The notes below the pieces were generated by a model. That model did no database searches. It saw only the letters and a program-made list of their open reading frames with translations, and was not told where the DNA came from. This document shows positions 1-5,384 of a DNA stretch of 11,651 nucleotides, one piece after another. Position numbers and translations under genes: made by a program. The stretch is from Betaproteobacteria bacterium (GTDB taxonomy: Bacteria; Pseudomonadota; Gammaproteobacteria; Burkholderiales; Burkholderiaceae_C), in assembly GCA_025354965.1 (NCBI GenBank), contig JANXLW010000415.1, positions 1 to 11,651 of the forward strand, written 5' to 3'. Positions within the stretch are counted from its first letter, which is position 1. The number at the start of each line of letters is the position of its first letter.

Positions 1-1078
1 CTTCGGCACCGTACTTGATGTACTGCCACCCAGTCATGGTGCCGTCGACAAAGGCCACACCAGCCAGGCGCGCTTCGACGAAATTTTCTGTTAAATATTC
101 ACCGATCTTCCAACCGGCAAAGGCGGCAGCTACCATTCCGAAGCCAAGCAGGGCAGCGGTTTTCCAGACGCCCATGGTGGCGGTCAGCGCCTCAAAAGTC
201 GGGCCGATGGTGGCCACGGTTGTACCGAAGAAACCCATCGCACCGGTGCTGGCTGTGGTGGCTACCGTCAAGGCATTCAGGACGCCTACAAAAACCGTCA
301 CCACGGCGGGTAAGGCGATAAACAGTGCCACATAAGCACCGACGATTTCAACAGCGGCAATAAACAGGGGTTTGAGAGCGCCGATGTACTCGATCAACGG
401 CAGAATGGCCGAACGGATGGCGCCTTCCACCGATGTTTTGGCGCGGATCATGGACTTTTCGAACTCTTCGGCCTGCCTGGCTTGCTCGGCAGTTACCTTG
501 CCGTTGAGCGCCCCTTTTTCCGCCAGGTCTTTAAGCATGGGCAGCATTTCAGCGCCGGCCTTGCCAAACAACAGCATGGCGGCCTGGCTTTTACCGGCGC
601 CATCTTCAAACTTGTTCAGCGCCAGCGCCACTTGAAGCATTTGCTGGTCTGGCGCCTGCGCTTTGAAGTTTTGAAAGTCAAGCCCCAGCGCCGCAATGGC
701 CTGCGCTGCGCCTTTGCCGTCTTCCTTGGCGTCAATCAGGTTTTTGGACAGCTTGTTCATGGCGGCGCCAACCGAATCTATGTCGGTGCCCGACAACTTG
801 GCCACCGCGCGCAGGGCGCTCAGGCCTTCGACGGATGCGCCGGTTTTGTCGCTCAGGTGCTGCAGGGCGGCGGCGGTCTCGATTGTTTTTTCAATCAGCG
901 CAACAAAGCCGGCGGCGGTGGCGGTAACACCCAAAGCACCAAGCGCCATTTTTGCGGTCTCGGCGGCCTTGGTGATGGCGTCCATGCCGTCGTTCACCAC
1001 ACGCTTGGCGTCATTCATATCGTTCGCCAAACGAGCGATATTTGCCATCATCTGAATTTCAAGAGTTCCGGCGATCAT
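1..1078 (-). CDS. Tail tape measure protein, N-terminal part (cut by window edge)
   Basis: This frame is open from an ATG at 1078 to the left edge of the window, giving 359 residues without a stop; the C-terminus lies outside. Tape measure proteins set tail length, fill the tail tube and leave it during DNA injection. The N-terminal part fits this family: alanine-rich helices (about 1-75), then a segment of the type seen in many tape measures (LSDKTGASVEGLSALR, about 75-90), and a helical stretch to about 235. Hydrophobic stretches follow at about 238-275 and 305-323, as is common in tape measures, where they may insert into the host membrane. The ATG overlaps the stop of the chaperone frame as ATGA, and GGAG lies about 11 nt upstream. 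Position directly after the frameshifted chaperone pair is the standard siphovirus order. The family is secure; the total length cannot be known from here. Confidence 0.93.
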   Translation of the reverse strand, partial: MIAGTLEIQMMANIARLANDMNDAKRVVNDGMDAITKAAETAKMALGALGVTATAAGFVALIEKTIETAAALQHLSDKTGASVEGLSALRAVAKLSGTDIDSVGAAMNKLSKNLIDAKEDGKGAAQAIAALGLDFQNFKAQAPDQQMLQVALALNKFEDGAGKSQAAMLLFGKAGAEMLPMLKDLAEKGALNGKVTAEQARQAEEFEKSMIRAKTSVEGAIRSAILPLIEYIGALKPLFIAAVEIVGAYVALFIALPAVVTVFVGVLNALTVATTASTGAMGFFGTTVATIGPTFEALTATMGVWKTAALLGFGMVAAAFAGWKIGEYLTENFVEARLAGVAFVDGTMTGWQYIKYGAE

Positions 1079-1500
1079 AGGTTGACAAGCTCCATGATGG
1101 ATGATTGCAAGTTGGCGGCCACCGTGTTTTTGGCGGGCTTCAGGTAAGGTGCGTCCGCCCAGGGTGGTGGGCAGTCTTTTTTGTTCAAGGTAACCAGATA
1201 CTCAACAGACAGGCGGCGCAGCATGCGGGCCTCCCAGGCGCTCAATTCGATGCCGGTGTTGCTTTGCCAGGCGGCAATCTCGGCGTGCGTGATGACGTGC
1301 CCCGCAATTGCAGGGCCAATCTCTTGCAGGTGGTCAAGCACATGTGCCGCGCTTACGCCGGGCATCGATAATTCGTTGCCGTCTTTGCGGATTTGATCGG
1401 CGCGGCTGGGTGATTTGTCATCGGGCGATGCCTCCAGCCATGCCATGTGTCTGACCCACAGGCTCAGTTCTTCGCCGATACCGTCAAAAAATTTGACCAC
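1075..1500 (-). CDS. Tail assembly chaperone, T-like extension made by -1 frameshift
   Basis: This open frame overlaps the end of the G-like chaperone gene in the -1 frame. It is probably not translated independently: its first possible start is a GTG at 1500 with no ribosome-binding site, and the first internal ATG is at codon 19. It is expected to be made by slippage at 1494-1488, giving a fusion of 127 upstream residues plus 137 residues from here, 264 in all, as with lambda gpGT. The C-terminal half contains ITHAEIAAWQ and a following LSAWEARMLRRLSVEYL segment, which resembles second-frame tail chaperones of other siphoviruses. In the family, the short form coats the tape measure and the T part recruits tail tube subunits. 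The stop overlaps the tape measure start by 4 nt (ATGA). The listed span is the open frame; the translated part begins at 1488. Confidence 0.85.
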   Translation of the reverse strand: MVKFFDGIGEELSLWVRHMAWLEASPDDKSPSRADQIRKDGNELSMPGVSAAHVLDHLQEIGPAIAGHVITHAEIAAWQSNTGIELSAWEARMLRRLSVEYLVTLNKKDCPPPWADAPYLKPAKNTVAANLQSSIMELVNL

Positions 1501-1868
1501 TCGCCAAGAAACTTGGACACCTGGTCGGAAATGAAGCCGATGCTGATGTCGGCGTAGACGGCATGGGTCAGGGCATCGCCGGTGAGGCTGTCGTATTCCA
1601 GGTTCTCGAACCCGGCCGTGCAGTCCGATAAAAACTCGGCCTTTTCGGCCGCTACCTGTTCGGCCGTTTGCTCGGTCTTGCCCTTGCGCTTGAGTTTGTC
1701 GATGATGCGGTTTTGCTGCGCGGCCTGGGCTTTGGCATATTGCTTGCTGCCGGGGCCGTACAGGTTGACGGCAATGGCTTGGCCGTCATCGGTGTACATG
1801 AGTTCGTCATGCGCGTCGCGCAGGTGCAGGCGACCGGTGGGTTCAACGGCAAATTTTTTGATATCCAT
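1464..1868 (-). CDS. Tail assembly chaperone, G-like short form
   Basis: A 134-residue protein between tail tube and tape measure, the position of lambda gene G. It begins MDIKKFAVEPTGRLHLRD and has a charged, probably helical middle (about 45-80, rich in Gln, Lys and Ala) and a C-terminal segment ending ISIGFISDQVSKFLGEW. From memory this resembles phage tail assembly chaperones of betaproteobacterial prophages. Family members bind the tape measure in the cytoplasm and are absent from the finished virion. The start is the ATG at 1868 with AAGGA seven nt upstream; that ribosome-binding site lies in a long stem (see 1876-1926), so initiation is probably restrained. Most ribosomes should stop at the TGA 1466-1464; a minority shift at 1494-1488 to make the longer GT-like form. 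Confidence 0.88.
   Translation of the reverse strand: MDIKKFAVEPTGRLHLRDAHDELMYTDDGQAIAVNLYGPGSKQYAKAQAAQQNRIIDKLKRKGKTEQTAEQVAAEKAEFLSDCTAGFENLEYDSLTGDALTHAVYADISIGFISDQVSKFLGEWSNFLTVSAKN
1488..1494 (-). promoter_or_regulatory. Programmed -1 ribosomal frameshift slippery heptamer A_AAT_TTT
   Basis: In the reading frame of the G-like chaperone the codons are TCA AAT TTT TTG, so the heptamer A AAT TTT has the canonical X_XXY_YYZ form with X=A, Y=T, Z=T. Slipping back one base re-pairs the two tRNAs with AAA and TTT and continues TTT GAC GGT in the downstream frame, which stays open to 1075. The site is at codons 125-127, seven codons before the TGA of the short product at 1466-1464. The T run is six long, which may aid slippage. 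I did not establish a downstream pseudoknot or stem-loop. The position matches the conserved G/GT frameshift of tailed phages. Confidence 0.85.
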
Positions 1869-1875
1869 AATTTTT

Positions 1876-1926
1876 TCCTTAGCGGGTGGTAAAAGCCGGT
1901 GCCCAGCCCGCCCGCCCCGCTAAGGA
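1876..1926 (-). promoter_or_regulatory. Stem-loop sequestering the chaperone ribosome-binding site
   Basis: On the transcribed strand UCCUUAGCGGG (1926-1916) and CCCGCUAAGGA (1886-1876) form a perfect 11-bp stem around a 29-nt loop. The downstream arm contains the whole AAGGA ribosome-binding site of the gene starting at 1868, and the upstream arm includes its UCCUU complement. The stem begins 31 nt beyond the tail tube stop codon, so ribosomes finishing the tube gene should not melt it. It is followed by A residues and not a U run, so it is not an intrinsic terminator. The likely effect is to lower chaperone synthesis relative to tail tube protein; this role is inferred. Confidence 0.7.
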
Positions 1927-1957
1927 GCGAAGCGAGCCGGGTCCGTGCTCATTGGGT

Positions 1958-2422
1958 TTAAACGGCGGCAACGATTACCGGCTTGCGGCATACGGCCAGG
2001 TCGACGCTGATCTTTTGCACGTCGTTGACAGCGCCGTCGACGAATTGCAACTTGGTGACCAAAACGTCCATGTAATGCACGGTGGTGTCTGGGTACGACA
2101 GTTTGATGCTGTAGTGGGCGTTGGACTCCGACGCCGTGTTGAGCAAAATCTGCCCGGCGTCGCCCGGCAGGCTGCCAATGGTGAGGGAAAGTGTGCCGTA
2201 GTCTTTGGAGCCTTTGACTTTGGCCGTCACGGCGGTGTCGACCGGGACGTGTGTGGACACGTTGGCGGTGACGCCGTGGCTGCCGTAGTTTTCTACCTCG
2301 CCGACGGCGGTGTAAATCATGGTGGTGCCGCCGTAACCGGCTGCGTCGTAGGTTGCGGGTAGGTTGGCGCTGATGCTGATTGTTGCCCCAGCGAGCGCCT
2401 GAACGACTGTTCTGACTGTCAT
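1958..2422 (-). CDS. Major tail tube protein
   Basis: A 154-residue protein, expected to polymerise as stacked rings to form the tail tube. It begins MTVRTVVQALAGATISISA and is rich in small and beta-branched residues with alternating beta-strand-like stretches, for example VGEVENYGSHGVTANVSTHVP (about 40-60), HYSIKLSYPDTT and HYMDVLVTKLQFVDGAV. This pattern and the length fit siphovirus tube proteins of the lambda gpV N-terminal type, without an added Ig-like domain. The start chosen is the ATG at 2422 with GGAG at 2434-2431; an in-frame ATG at 2461 lies between two terminator hairpins and is unlikely. The gene stands between hairpins on both sides, which fits an abundant product expressed differently from its neighbours. 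Recognition rests on position plus sequence character. Confidence 0.83.
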   Translation of the reverse strand: MTVRTVVQALAGATISISANLPATYDAAGYGGTTMIYTAVGEVENYGSHGVTANVSTHVPVDTAVTAKVKGSKDYGTLSLTIGSLPGDAGQILLNTASESNAHYSIKLSYPDTTVHYMDVLVTKLQFVDGAVNDVQKISVDLAVCRKPVIVAAV

Positions 2423-2437
2423 GGTGGTTTCTCCAAT

Positions 2438-2458
2438 AAAAAAAACCCGCTGGGCGGG
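2438..2458 (-). terminator. Terminator-like hairpin next to the tail tube start
   Basis: The transcribed strand reads CCCGC CCA GCGGG followed by eight U. The stem is only 5 bp, but it is all G-C and the U run is uninterrupted. It ends 15 nt before the tail tube ATG, and the ribosome-binding site GGAG follows the U run directly. No promoter fits between it and the gene, so complete termination would silence the gene; it is probably read through by late antitermination or serves as a 5' stabilising hairpin. Confidence 0.6.
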
Positions 2459-2461
2459 CAT

Positions 2462-2493
2462 AAAAAAAGCCGCTACGGTTGCCCGAAGCGGCT
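2462..2493 (-). terminator. Rho-independent terminator after the tail-completion gene
   Basis: AGCCGCU (2493-2487) pairs with AGCGGCU (2474-2468), and a further CGG/CCG pairing caps the stem beyond one A-A mismatch. A run of U follows on the transcribed strand. It lies 21 nt past the stop codon at 2515. A second hairpin with a longer U run follows immediately, so the two form a tandem terminator. Confidence 0.75.
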
Positions 2494-2502
2494 CGCTCTG
2501 TT

Positions 2503-2514
2503 GGCCTTGCGGCC
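2503..2514 (-). other. Small GNRA-tetraloop hairpin
   Basis: The transcribed strand reads GGCC GCAA GGCC directly after the tail-completion stop codon: four G-C pairs closing a GCAA loop, a GNRA-type tetraloop of unusual stability. It is the first of three hairpins in the gap before the tail tube gene. It has no U run and is probably an mRNA structural or 3'-end stabilising element, by inference. Confidence 0.4.
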
Positions 2515-2916
2515 TTACCTGATGTACTTCACCTGGAAGTCTGCTGTCTGAAAATACAAAACCGGGTCGGTCTCATAGAGGTCGGGCCCTTCGATGTCGC
2601 TCACAATGCTGTCGCACAAATACCCGTTGATGGTGCCCCGGTTGTAGGGCAGCGACTGCGCTACCTGCACCAGCAGCGCCTTGACCTGCGCGTAACTTTT
2701 TGCCATGGCCGTGACCTGCACGCGCTCGGTGACCAGACTTTTTGTGTTGTTCATGGCGACGATGTTTCTGCTGCGCGCAATTATGCTGGTCACACCAATG
2801 GCCGGCAGCGCCGACTTGATAGGCACCGCCCCGCCATAGATGCTGTCTGCCGGCACAATTGCGGTTAGCGCAGTGTTGTGAGCCAGCACATAGCGCACGA
2901 TGGCCACACCGCTCAT
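2515..2916 (-). CDS. Tail completion / tail terminator protein (DUF3168-like)
   Basis: A 133-residue protein in the slot after the gp10-like gene and before the tail tube, where siphoviruses of this type carry the tail-completion (gp17/DUF3168) protein that caps the tail at the neck. It begins with a helix ending VLAHNTALTAIVPADSIYGG, followed by a strand-rich region (about 35-75) and a helix with AQVKALLVQVAQSLPYNRGTI. It ends with beta-type sequence (YFQTADFQVKYI), which matches the usual family layout. The ATG overlaps the TGA of the preceding gene as ATGA, and GGGGA lies about 8 nt upstream, so translation is probably coupled. Assignment is by length, layout and context; no catalytic residues are expected. 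Confidence 0.75.
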   Translation of the reverse strand: MSGVAIVRYVLAHNTALTAIVPADSIYGGAVPIKSALPAIGVTSIIARSRNIVAMNNTKSLVTERVQVTAMAKSYAQVKALLVQVAQSLPYNRGTINGYLCDSIVSDIEGPDLYETDPVLYFQTADFQVKYIR

Positions 2917-3407
2917 GGTTCATCCCCGTCGACCAGGATTTCCGAGGTGTCGAGGCCTTCTTTGGTCAGGCGCTTTTTTACATACTCGCCGGCAGCAATG
3001 ACGGCATCCTCTGCCTTGGCATCAAATGCCGGGCGCATGAACGGCCGCGGCCTGGCGCCAGGGTGGTCAATGTGGCTGAACATACCGCCGCCAAAGGCGA
3101 TGGCGCCGCCGTCTTTGGCCTTGATCTGGTGAGGACGGGTGCCGAATTCAACCAGGTGCGCGATGCTTCGGTGTGCGCCGGTGGCCACTATTTTGGCAAT
3201 GACCTGCCCTTTGCTCTTGCGCGTGGTGATTTTCAAACCGTCGCGCAGTTTTCCGCTTGCCACGCTAACCCGATCTTTGGCCTCTTGCATCATGGGCTTG
3301 GCACCCGCACGCAGTGCCCCGCGCATGATGTTGGCCTCGATCTTGACCGGCAGCGTGTCGAGCAGTGCCTGCAACTCGGACAGGCCGGTAACGGTAACGT
3401 CGCTCAC
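2913..3407 (-). CDS. HK97 gp10-like neck/tail protein
   Basis: A 164-residue protein with the features of the HK97 gp10 family, a head-tail joining or tail component. It shows an N-terminal helix with GLSELQALLDTLPVKI (8-23), a helical RGALRAGAKPMMQEAKDRV (29-47), the family hallmark HLVEFGT (84-90), and a C-terminal HPGARPRPFMRPAFD (115-129) ahead of a final helix. The frame extends upstream of 3407, but that sequence is arginine- and histidine-rich shadow coding of the closure gene. The start chosen is GTG at 3407: it overlaps the preceding stop as GTGA, has AAAGG about 8 nt upstream, and puts the family N-terminus (SDVTVTGLSEL) right after it. The stop overlaps the next ATG by 4 nt. Confidence 0.88.
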   Translation of the reverse strand: MSDVTVTGLSELQALLDTLPVKIEANIMRGALRAGAKPMMQEAKDRVSVASGKLRDGLKITTRKSKGQVIAKIVATGAHRSIAHLVEFGTRPHQIKAKDGGAIAFGGGMFSHIDHPGARPRPFMRPAFDAKAEDAVIAAGEYVKKRLTKEGLDTSEILVDGDEP

Positions 3408-3742
3408 GATGTAAACCTTTCGACCAGAAACTCTATGCCCTCGTGCCAGCCCAGCTCGGTTGGGCCGCCGACGATCTGGTAAACAATGGGGTCGGGCCGC
3501 ATGATGACCATGCGCATGGACATGTCCAGATCGCTGCGGTAACGCAAGCGCACTCTGGTCTGCGTGCTTCCTTGGGTCAGGTCGTTGCTGGTGGTCTTGG
3601 ATCGCCATGGGTTGATGTCCTCAACGTTGCACCAAAAGGTGCCAACCTCGGTCCAGGTGATGTTCTCGCTGCCAAAGGCAGCATCCCTGCTGACTGTTTT
3701 GCGCTCGAAACGAACGCGCCAGTCGAGGTTGCCAAGGTCCAT
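3404..3742 (-). CDS. Phage head closure protein (gp7/gp16-like)
   Basis: A 112-residue protein that fits the phage head-tail joining/head closure family (SPP1 gp16, HK97 gp7), a ring plugged below the connector to hold packaged DNA. It begins MDLGNLDWRVRFERKTVSRD, continues with the usual tryptophan-containing strand (ITWTEVGTFWCNVEDINPW, about 28-46), and then the TRVRLRYRSDLDMSMRMVI region typical of the family's small beta barrel. The C-terminus has YQIVGGPTELGWHEGIEFLVER. The ATG at 3742 overlaps the previous stop as TGATG with GAGG 7 nt upstream. Its stop overlaps the GTG of the gp10-like gene. Position between the gp6-like and gp10-like genes supports the call. Confidence 0.85.
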   Translation of the reverse strand: MDLGNLDWRVRFERKTVSRDAAFGSENITWTEVGTFWCNVEDINPWRSKTTSNDLTQGSTQTRVRLRYRSDLDMSMRMVIMRPDPIVYQIVGGPTELGWHEGIEFLVERFTS

Positions 3743-4188
3743 CAGATGGCCTCTTGTGGCGTCAAAATGCGCAGGGTTATGCCAACCCCCATCAATTCGG
3801 TTTGCAGGGCCGCCATGGCCTCGCACAGCCCTCGGTAGGCATGTTTTTCCTCATACGCCGCAAGATCAAAGCCAACCAGGCTGATTTCTTGCGCCTGCCG
3901 CGCTGCAATACGCACGGCGGCGATGGTGTTGTTGCGTATTTCCAACGTTTCAAGCGCCGACATGACGACGCGCTCGTGCGGTATGTCGACAGCGTTCAGC
4001 CTGGTGCCATCAAAGGTGTCTGCGCCAGAGTTGCCGTCGATGGACACCAGCATATCGGCCCAGGGCGCGTGCTGCACGGCGCGGTTTACGGCAATGGTGA
4101 CTCCGGCGCGGTATTTGTTGGCGATCTCGGGCGTCATCCAGGCGGCGTTGCCAAATAGCACGATGGTTTTTTTGTTGTCAGTTTTCAT
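3742..4188 (-). CDS. Rossmann-like phage protein resembling the MptE/DUF115 fold, function unknown
   Basis: A 148-residue protein inside the connector cluster. After a lysine-rich start it has a strand and turn IVLFGNAAW (9-17), then TIAVNRAVQHAPWADMLVSI (31-50) and later ISLVGFDL (102-109), with a helical C-terminus ending VGITLRILTP. The 'valine/isoleucine-x-V-N-R-A ... PWAD' block and the later 'hydrophobic-GFD' block recall phage and MptE-like (DUF115) proteins with a nucleotide-sugar or pterin-type Rossmann fold; this comparison is from memory. Usual members also carry a GxGPS-type N-terminal loop and are often longer; here the loop reads FGNAAW. The ATG at 4188 lies one base past the gp6-like stop without a clear ribosome-binding site, so translation probably depends on coupling. 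It need not be a virion part; a modification or moron-like role is equally possible. Confidence 0.5.
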   Translation of the reverse strand: MKTDNKKTIVLFGNAAWMTPEIANKYRAGVTIAVNRAVQHAPWADMLVSIDGNSGADTFDGTRLNAVDIPHERVVMSALETLEIRNNTIAAVRIAARQAQEISLVGFDLAAYEEKHAYRGLCEAMAALQTELMGVGITLRILTPQEAI

Positions 4189-4189
4189 G

Positions 4190-4774
4190 TTAATAAAGCC
4201 GGTAAGGGTCAAGCATTCCGTCGACAAACGACGGTGGGAAAGCCGGGTTGCCACGGTCCATTTCAAGCTCGTCCCGATGTTGCCAGACGGTGTAGATACG
4301 CATCAGTATCCATTGCCGAATGCCCTCGGGAACGGCAACCTCGGTGCCGCCGTAACCCGCCGTGTACTTGATGCGCACGGCGCCGATTTGCGGTAGCGGT
4401 ATGGGCCAGATTTTGCCAAATTTTGGCGAGACAACGGCGCGGTCCATGGCCAGAACGGAGGTGTAATCGGTGGCGGCCATGAGCTGGGTGCTGCCGTCCA
4501 TGGCGGTGTATTCGATAGTGTCTATGGTCTGCACCGGGCCGCGCTCGAGCTTGACGGCGCCCGTTGCGCCTGGAAATGAATCGAGCGTCAGGCACCACTG
4601 CTGGGTAATGAGGCTGCTGGCGCACAGCATTTCGGCGTGCCGGCGTGCGGCAGCGATAAGCATGGTTACCAGCGCATCATCATTTGTCTGATCGGCGTAC
4701 AGGCGCAGCCTGTTCTTGGCATCGCTGAGCGTTACTGGCTCGCTGCCGGGCGCTGTAATTTGCGTGAGTGCCAT
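4190..4774 (-). CDS. Head-tail connector protein (HK97 gp6-like)
   Basis: A 194-residue protein of the phage gp6/gp15-type connector family, which forms the ring attached to the portal after packaging. It begins MALTQITAPGSEPVTLSDAK, and the PVTLSDAKNRLRL segment is the typical family opening. A helical domain follows (DALVTMLIAAARRHAEMLC, about 33-51), then a strand pair with WCLTLDSFPGA, and a segment with VRIKYTAGYGG (about 133-143). The C-terminal helix IRQWILMRIYTVWQHRDEL also matches. I see no good ribosome-binding site before the ATG at 4774, although this gene follows a terminator and an 83-bp gap; this is a point of doubt about initiation and not about identity. Confidence 0.88.
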   Translation of the reverse strand: MALTQITAPGSEPVTLSDAKNRLRLYADQTNDDALVTMLIAAARRHAEMLCASSLITQQWCLTLDSFPGATGAVKLERGPVQTIDTIEYTAMDGSTQLMAATDYTSVLAMDRAVVSPKFGKIWPIPLPQIGAVRIKYTAGYGGTEVAVPEGIRQWILMRIYTVWQHRDELEMDRGNPAFPPSFVDGMLDPYRLY

Positions 4775-4814
4775 GGTGTAGCTGGTCTGTGGGTGCGCCA
4801 GTGCGGCGGTTGGT

Positions 4815-4849
4815 AAAAAAAAGGCCGGGAATGGGTCACATGCCCGGCC
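4815..4849 (-). terminator. Strong rho-independent terminator after the capsid-linked gene
   Basis: GGCCGGG (4849-4843) pairs with CCCGGCC (4829-4823), seven G-C pairs with a 13-nt loop, followed by eight uninterrupted U on the transcribed strand. It begins 8 nt past the stop codon of the 147-residue gene and separates the capsid pair from the connector genes. By sequence it is the best terminator in the window. Downstream late genes must therefore depend on partial readthrough, antitermination or a promoter I cannot identify. Confidence 0.85.
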
Positions 4850-4857
4850 CGGCGGCG

Positions 4858-5301
4858 TTAGATGTTCTGAACAACGCCCACCTGGTTCAGGGTGGATGCG
4901 TCTTCAAAGCGCGGAGCGCCCATCAGGTAAGCTGCAATCAGGCTGGCGGCAGTGCCTACGGTGGCACTGATGCGGACATAACTGAAGCTGTTGTTGCCGT
5001 CCAGATCGGATGATCTGAAGCTGATCAGGGCCTGCTTGTTGTCGCCGCTGGCCTTGACGATTTGGACGATGGCTTTACCGGTCACGTCTTTAGCGCCGGT
5101 GCCCGAGCCGTCTTGCGCTTGCTGGATTTTGGCGTCCAGCGTGGCCGCTGCGCCCATTACGCCAGTGGCAACAACTGCCAGAAACTGGTGCAGGTTGGCC
5201 ACAGCAACCCAGGCGGAGGTGACGGTACCTGCGCCCTGGCTGACGGGATCGATAGATGCCAGGAGGGACAAGCCCTCCGAGATTTTTTGGTTTGTTTGCA
5301 T
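4858..5301 (-). CDS. Conserved-type phage protein encoded after the capsid gene; possible capsid accessory protein
   Basis: A 147-residue protein directly downstream of the major capsid gene and inside the same hairpin-bounded block. It begins MQTNQKISEGLSLLASIDPVSQ, has a hydrophobic strand-like region (VTSAWVAVANLHQFLAVVATGV, about 27-48), a polar middle with DAKIQQAQDGSGTGAKDVTG, and a C-terminal strand-helix region with FSYVRISATVGTAASLIAAYLMG. I recall similar proteins next to capsid genes in other phages, but they carry no assigned function. It has a good ribosome-binding site (CGGAG, 9 nt spacing) and is followed by a strong terminator, which fits a high-copy product. A decoration or head-stabilising role is a guess from position; no signal peptide or catalytic motif is visible. 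Confidence 0.6.
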   Translation of the reverse strand: MQTNQKISEGLSLLASIDPVSQGAGTVTSAWVAVANLHQFLAVVATGVMGAAATLDAKIQQAQDGSGTGAKDVTGKAIVQIVKASGDNKQALISFRSSDLDGNNSFSYVRISATVGTAASLIAAYLMGAPRFEDASTLNQVGVVQNI

Positions 5302-5338
5302 GGAATAGCTCCGAAAGATGAAATGATTTGGTTGATGC

Positions 5339-5366
5339 CGGCCAGCCCACTGGGGTGGTTTGGCCG
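5339..5366 (-). other. Stem-loop between capsid gene and the 147-residue gene
   Basis: CGGCCA and TGGCCG (6 bp) enclose an inner CCAC/GTGG (4 bp) with a four-base loop, in the 83-bp gap between the two genes. No U run follows on the transcribed strand, so it is not an intrinsic terminator. It could be an mRNA processing or stability structure. The inner and outer stems are separated by an imperfect pair, so folding is moderately supported. Confidence 0.4.
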
Positions 5367-5384
5367 ACGGCTACACGGTGCCTA

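Noticed and set aside
482..1147. Plus-strand open frame opposite the tape measure gene
   Set aside because: The minus-strand frame is an uninterrupted tape measure N-terminus coupled to the chaperone. The plus-strand product has no recognisable features.
1464..1500. Frame overlap of the two chaperone frames as a sequencing error splitting one gene
   Set aside because: The overlap contains a canonical slippery heptamer at the place where the siphovirus family uses programmed frameshifting, so a biological cause is more likely than an error.
3407..3608. Upstream extension of the gp10-like frame to 3608
   Set aside because: The added residues are Arg/His/Pro-rich and lie over the head closure gene. 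The GTG at 3407 has a good ribosome-binding site and the family N-terminus.
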